This document shows, piece by piece, positions 62,351-64,000 of a stretch of DNA of 64,000 nucleotides; position 1 is the first letter of the stretch; the number at the start of each line of letters is the position of its first letter. A program made the position numbers and the translations under genes. Origin of the DNA: an uncultured Ruegeria sp. (GTDB lineage: Bacteria; Pseudomonadota; Alphaproteobacteria; Rhodobacterales; Rhodobacteraceae); the NCBI RefSeq assembly GCF_947500045.1, contig NZ_CANMQQ010000001.1, positions 310,001 to 374,000 on the forward strand. Reading direction: 5' to 3'. Under the pieces are notes generated by a model. That model saw nothing but the letters and a program-made list of their open reading frames with translations. It was not told the DNA's origin and searched no databases.

Positions 62351-62489
62351 ATGTTAATTTCCTTCACATGGGCAGTTCGTATGTCGGAGAGATTGCGCCC
62401 CGTTTCAAGGGCAAACTGCCTATTGAATCACATCAATTTCGACCGGGCTTTGCGCACCGCTGGTCCAGGTCGAATTCTTCGGGCTTCGT

Positions 62490-62738
62490 TCAAGGGTCCG
62501 AGGGGTCGGTTTCGCGTATCTGATAAACGCCTTCGGGCAAATCCAGTGCTGCGGCCAGATCGCGTACCTGTTCAGGCGACAGAGTGATCTTCTGGATCTG
62601 GTCGGTACGTGGGTCGAACTGCTCAAGCGTTACGCATTCAGCAAAGTTGTTGATGACGACATCCTCTTGCAAAGGCTTGGCGCCTTCGTCCACCAGCGTA
62701 ATGACCGTCGAGTCGAATTCATGTTCAATCGAAAACAT
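62490..62738 (-). CDS. Hypothetical protein, 82 residues
   Basis: Acidic soluble protein: FSIEHEFDSTVITLVDEG, then ITLSPEQVRDLAAALDLPEGVYQIRE at the C-terminus. No recognised domain. It is probably a real gene because the composition and codon use are normal; divergent from the peptidase at 62859. Ten more residues are possible upstream. Confidence 0.6.
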   Translation of the reverse strand: MFSIEHEFDSTVITLVDEGAKPLQEDVVINNFAECVTLEQFDPRTDQIQKITLSPEQVRDLAAALDLPEGVYQIRETDPSDP

Positions 62739-62858
62739 ATCGGCAGAGTGCCGGGGCAAAGATAGCAATGCAACCCGTTATGGCTGCATTCGGCAGTAGC
62801 CCGGCCAGATTTGCCGCGCTATGCTTGCCTGCCGACAGAGTGACCGAAAGGAATGTGA

Positions 62859-63560
62859 ATGCGCCGTCTTGCCCTGTTGCTGGTGATGCTGTTGGCCGCA
62901 TGCGATACCTCGACCGTAATCGCGATCCCAGCTGACCAATGGCAACCATCATCATCTGCCCAAAGACAGAAGGCGCGCGTGTTCGAACAAGTCAGCCGTA
63001 AAGTCGGAGCCGCAGCGGGGCAAGAGTGCCGTCGCCGCTCGCGTTCTGCAAATTGCGATTTTGCAATTTTAGTTGATCTCTCTCGCACTGCGCCAGCGAA
63101 CGCGTTCCAGACGCTGGATGAGGACGGGCAACCGCTGATCATTTTCACTCAGCCAATGATCGCTTCAACACAGAATGCGGATGAGATGGCCTTTGTCATG
63201 GGGCATGAAGCCGCGCATCATATCTTAGGTCATATCGCCCGACAGTCGGAGAACGCGAAGGAAAGCGCGCGGATATTCGGAGAGCTAGCGCGCAAGCAAG
63301 GCGCAGATGATGCAGGGGTTGAGCGCGCGCAGGCACTGGGTGCTGAGGTTGGTGTGCAAAATTACACGCGTGAGTTTGAGCTGGAGGCGGATCAATTGGG
63401 CACAAAAATCACCCATGCAGCGGGGTATGACCCGCTGGTTGGGATGGTTTTCTTCCAACGTATCCCTGATCCTGGCGACCGTTTTCTGACGTCACATCCG
63501 CCCAATGCCAAACGGGTGGAGGCCGTGCTGAAAACGGCACGACAATTGGGTTTGCAGTGA
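62859..63560 (+). CDS. M48-family metalloprotease lipoprotein
   Basis: 233 residues. Lipoprotein signal with lipobox LLAAC (C15), zinc motif HEAAH at 116-120, and the third ligand E175 in FELEADQLG. Related to BepA/LoiP-type periplasmic peptidases, but with no TPR domain, so it is the short catalytic form. Overlaps the next gene by ATGA. Confidence 0.92.
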   Translation: MRRLALLLVMLLAACDTSTVIAIPADQWQPSSSAQRQKARVFEQVSRKVGAAAGQECRRRSRSANCDFAILVDLSRTAPANAFQTLDEDGQPLIIFTQPMIASTQNADEMAFVMGHEAAHHILGHIARQSENAKESARIFGELARKQGADDAGVERAQALGAEVGVQNYTREFELEADQLGTKITHAAGYDPLVGMVFFQRIPDPGDRFLTSHPPNAKRVEAVLKTARQLGLQ

Positions 63561-63928
63561 TGATCAGACTAACCCGAATGGGCGTCGTCCTAAGCGACCG
63601 CGGATCGAAATATGCTGTGACAGGCGCTCGGGTCACCAGTCGCGCTGATGTCGATGCGGTGCTGGCGGAACTGAAGTCCGACAAAGCCTATGCCAAGGCA
63701 ACCCACAATACATGGGCAGCGATGCTGCCAACCGGCGCGCTTAAGGCTGACGACGGAGAGTCTGGCGCGGCGATGGTCATTTTGCGGATGATGGAGCGGG
63801 CCGGATTATCAGACCACGTTATCATCGTAACGCGTTGGTACGGTGGCAAGAAGTTGGGCGGTGATCGGTTCCGCCGGGTACAGGATGCCACGCGGACCTA
63901 TCTGGATCAGCTGGACGCAGGACATTGA
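63557..63928 (+). CDS. IMPACT/YigZ-family protein (UPF0029)
   Basis: 123 residues, single UPF0029 N-terminal domain (YAKATHNTWAAMLP, DDGESGAAMVIL, VTRWYGGKKLGGDRFRRVQDATRTYL). YigZ of E. coli is about 200 residues, so this is the short form. Function unknown; the eukaryotic counterpart binds GCN1. Cotranscribed with the peptidase. Confidence 0.9.
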   Translation: MMIRLTRMGVVLSDRGSKYAVTGARVTSRADVDAVLAELKSDKAYAKATHNTWAAMLPTGALKADDGESGAAMVILRMMERAGLSDHVIIVTRWYGGKKLGGDRFRRVQDATRTYLDQLDAGH

Positions 63929-63995
63929 CCTGAATCAAAGGCATCTGCAGATGCGTAGGATACCCTTTCCAAAGCGAACAAAGAAAGGGAAGCGC

Positions 63996-64000
63996 ATGTC
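63996..64000 (+). CDS. Start of a further gene (partial)
   Basis: ATG preceded by AAAGGGA at normal spacing at the very end of the window; the product cannot be seen. Confidence 0.35.

Overview
The window is a typical stretch of chromosome from an alphaproteobacterium, most likely a marine Rhodobacteraceae (Roseobacter group, Ruegeria-like). This rests on the gene families and their order: an atpHAGDC operon split from the F0 genes, a fused sulfate adenylyltransferase/APS kinase, an Hsp20 followed by a DUF1150 protein, a TIGR01459 HAD/MaoC/RibF cluster, a lone Hint-domain protein, a DUF1467 protein after methylmalonyl-CoA epimerase, and moderately high GC. There are no insertion sequences, prophage genes, CRISPR arrays, tRNA or rRNA genes. 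Coding density is high and many neighbouring genes overlap by ATGA or TGATG.

Layout. 1-4.3 kb: tail of an OmpA-type protein, clpA, gloB and a divergent methyltransferase. 4.6-9.5 kb: the F1-ATPase operon with a strong terminator, followed by a small H-type lectin. 10-19.6 kb: nitroreductase, prs, a DsbA-like isomerase, and a long minus-strand series (TraB-like, Mn pyrophosphatase, HAD phosphatase, MaoC, ribF, YcgN-like, threonine aldolase), then a DUF2161 protein. 19.6-21.7 kb: groESL behind a HrcA/CIRCE operator. 21.8-28.1 kb: EamA transporter, secreted lipase-like protein overlapping phnM, the purE/ProC-like/purK operon, YdcH, Hsp20 and DUF1150. 28.2-36 kb: PhzF, sat-cysC, then a minus-strand series trxB / RES-domain protein / membrane adenylate cyclase carrying a 2Fe-2S domain, a divergent Lrp regulator, and the Hint protein. 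36-43.3 kb: lgt/midA/pgeF operon, ubiK, ybjN, proC, a tRNA-binding protein, a 2-hydroxyacid dehydrogenase, tdk. 43.4-51.4 kb: a putative structured element, an HTH-like protein, a collagen-like glycine-rich secreted protein, a FabH-like synthase divergent from a MarR/RND efflux operon, VOC protein. 51.5-64 kb: carB, pabB/pabC/CPBP protease, aspS, response regulator with a 39-residue membrane ORF, mce/DUF1467, EI24 protein and nitroreductase, M48 lipoprotein peptidase and an IMPACT-family protein.

The most interesting parts are: (i) the redox-themed series trxB, RES and cyclase, where the cyclase combines a six-helix histidine-rich anchor, an adrenodoxin-type Fe-S motif and a complete class III catalytic site; (ii) two TTCAA-N3-TTGAA sites overlapping the promoter of the MarR/RND operon, with a related palindrome towards the divergent ketoacyl synthase; (iii) a family of three intergenic elements with a constant tail and stems that differ in sequence but stay paired, each just after a minus-strand gene; (iv) a long nested inverted repeat at 43.4 kb that no gene explains; and (v) a ProC-like reductase translationally coupled between purE and purK. 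Functions are assigned from recognisable motifs and family knowledge; no database search was run.
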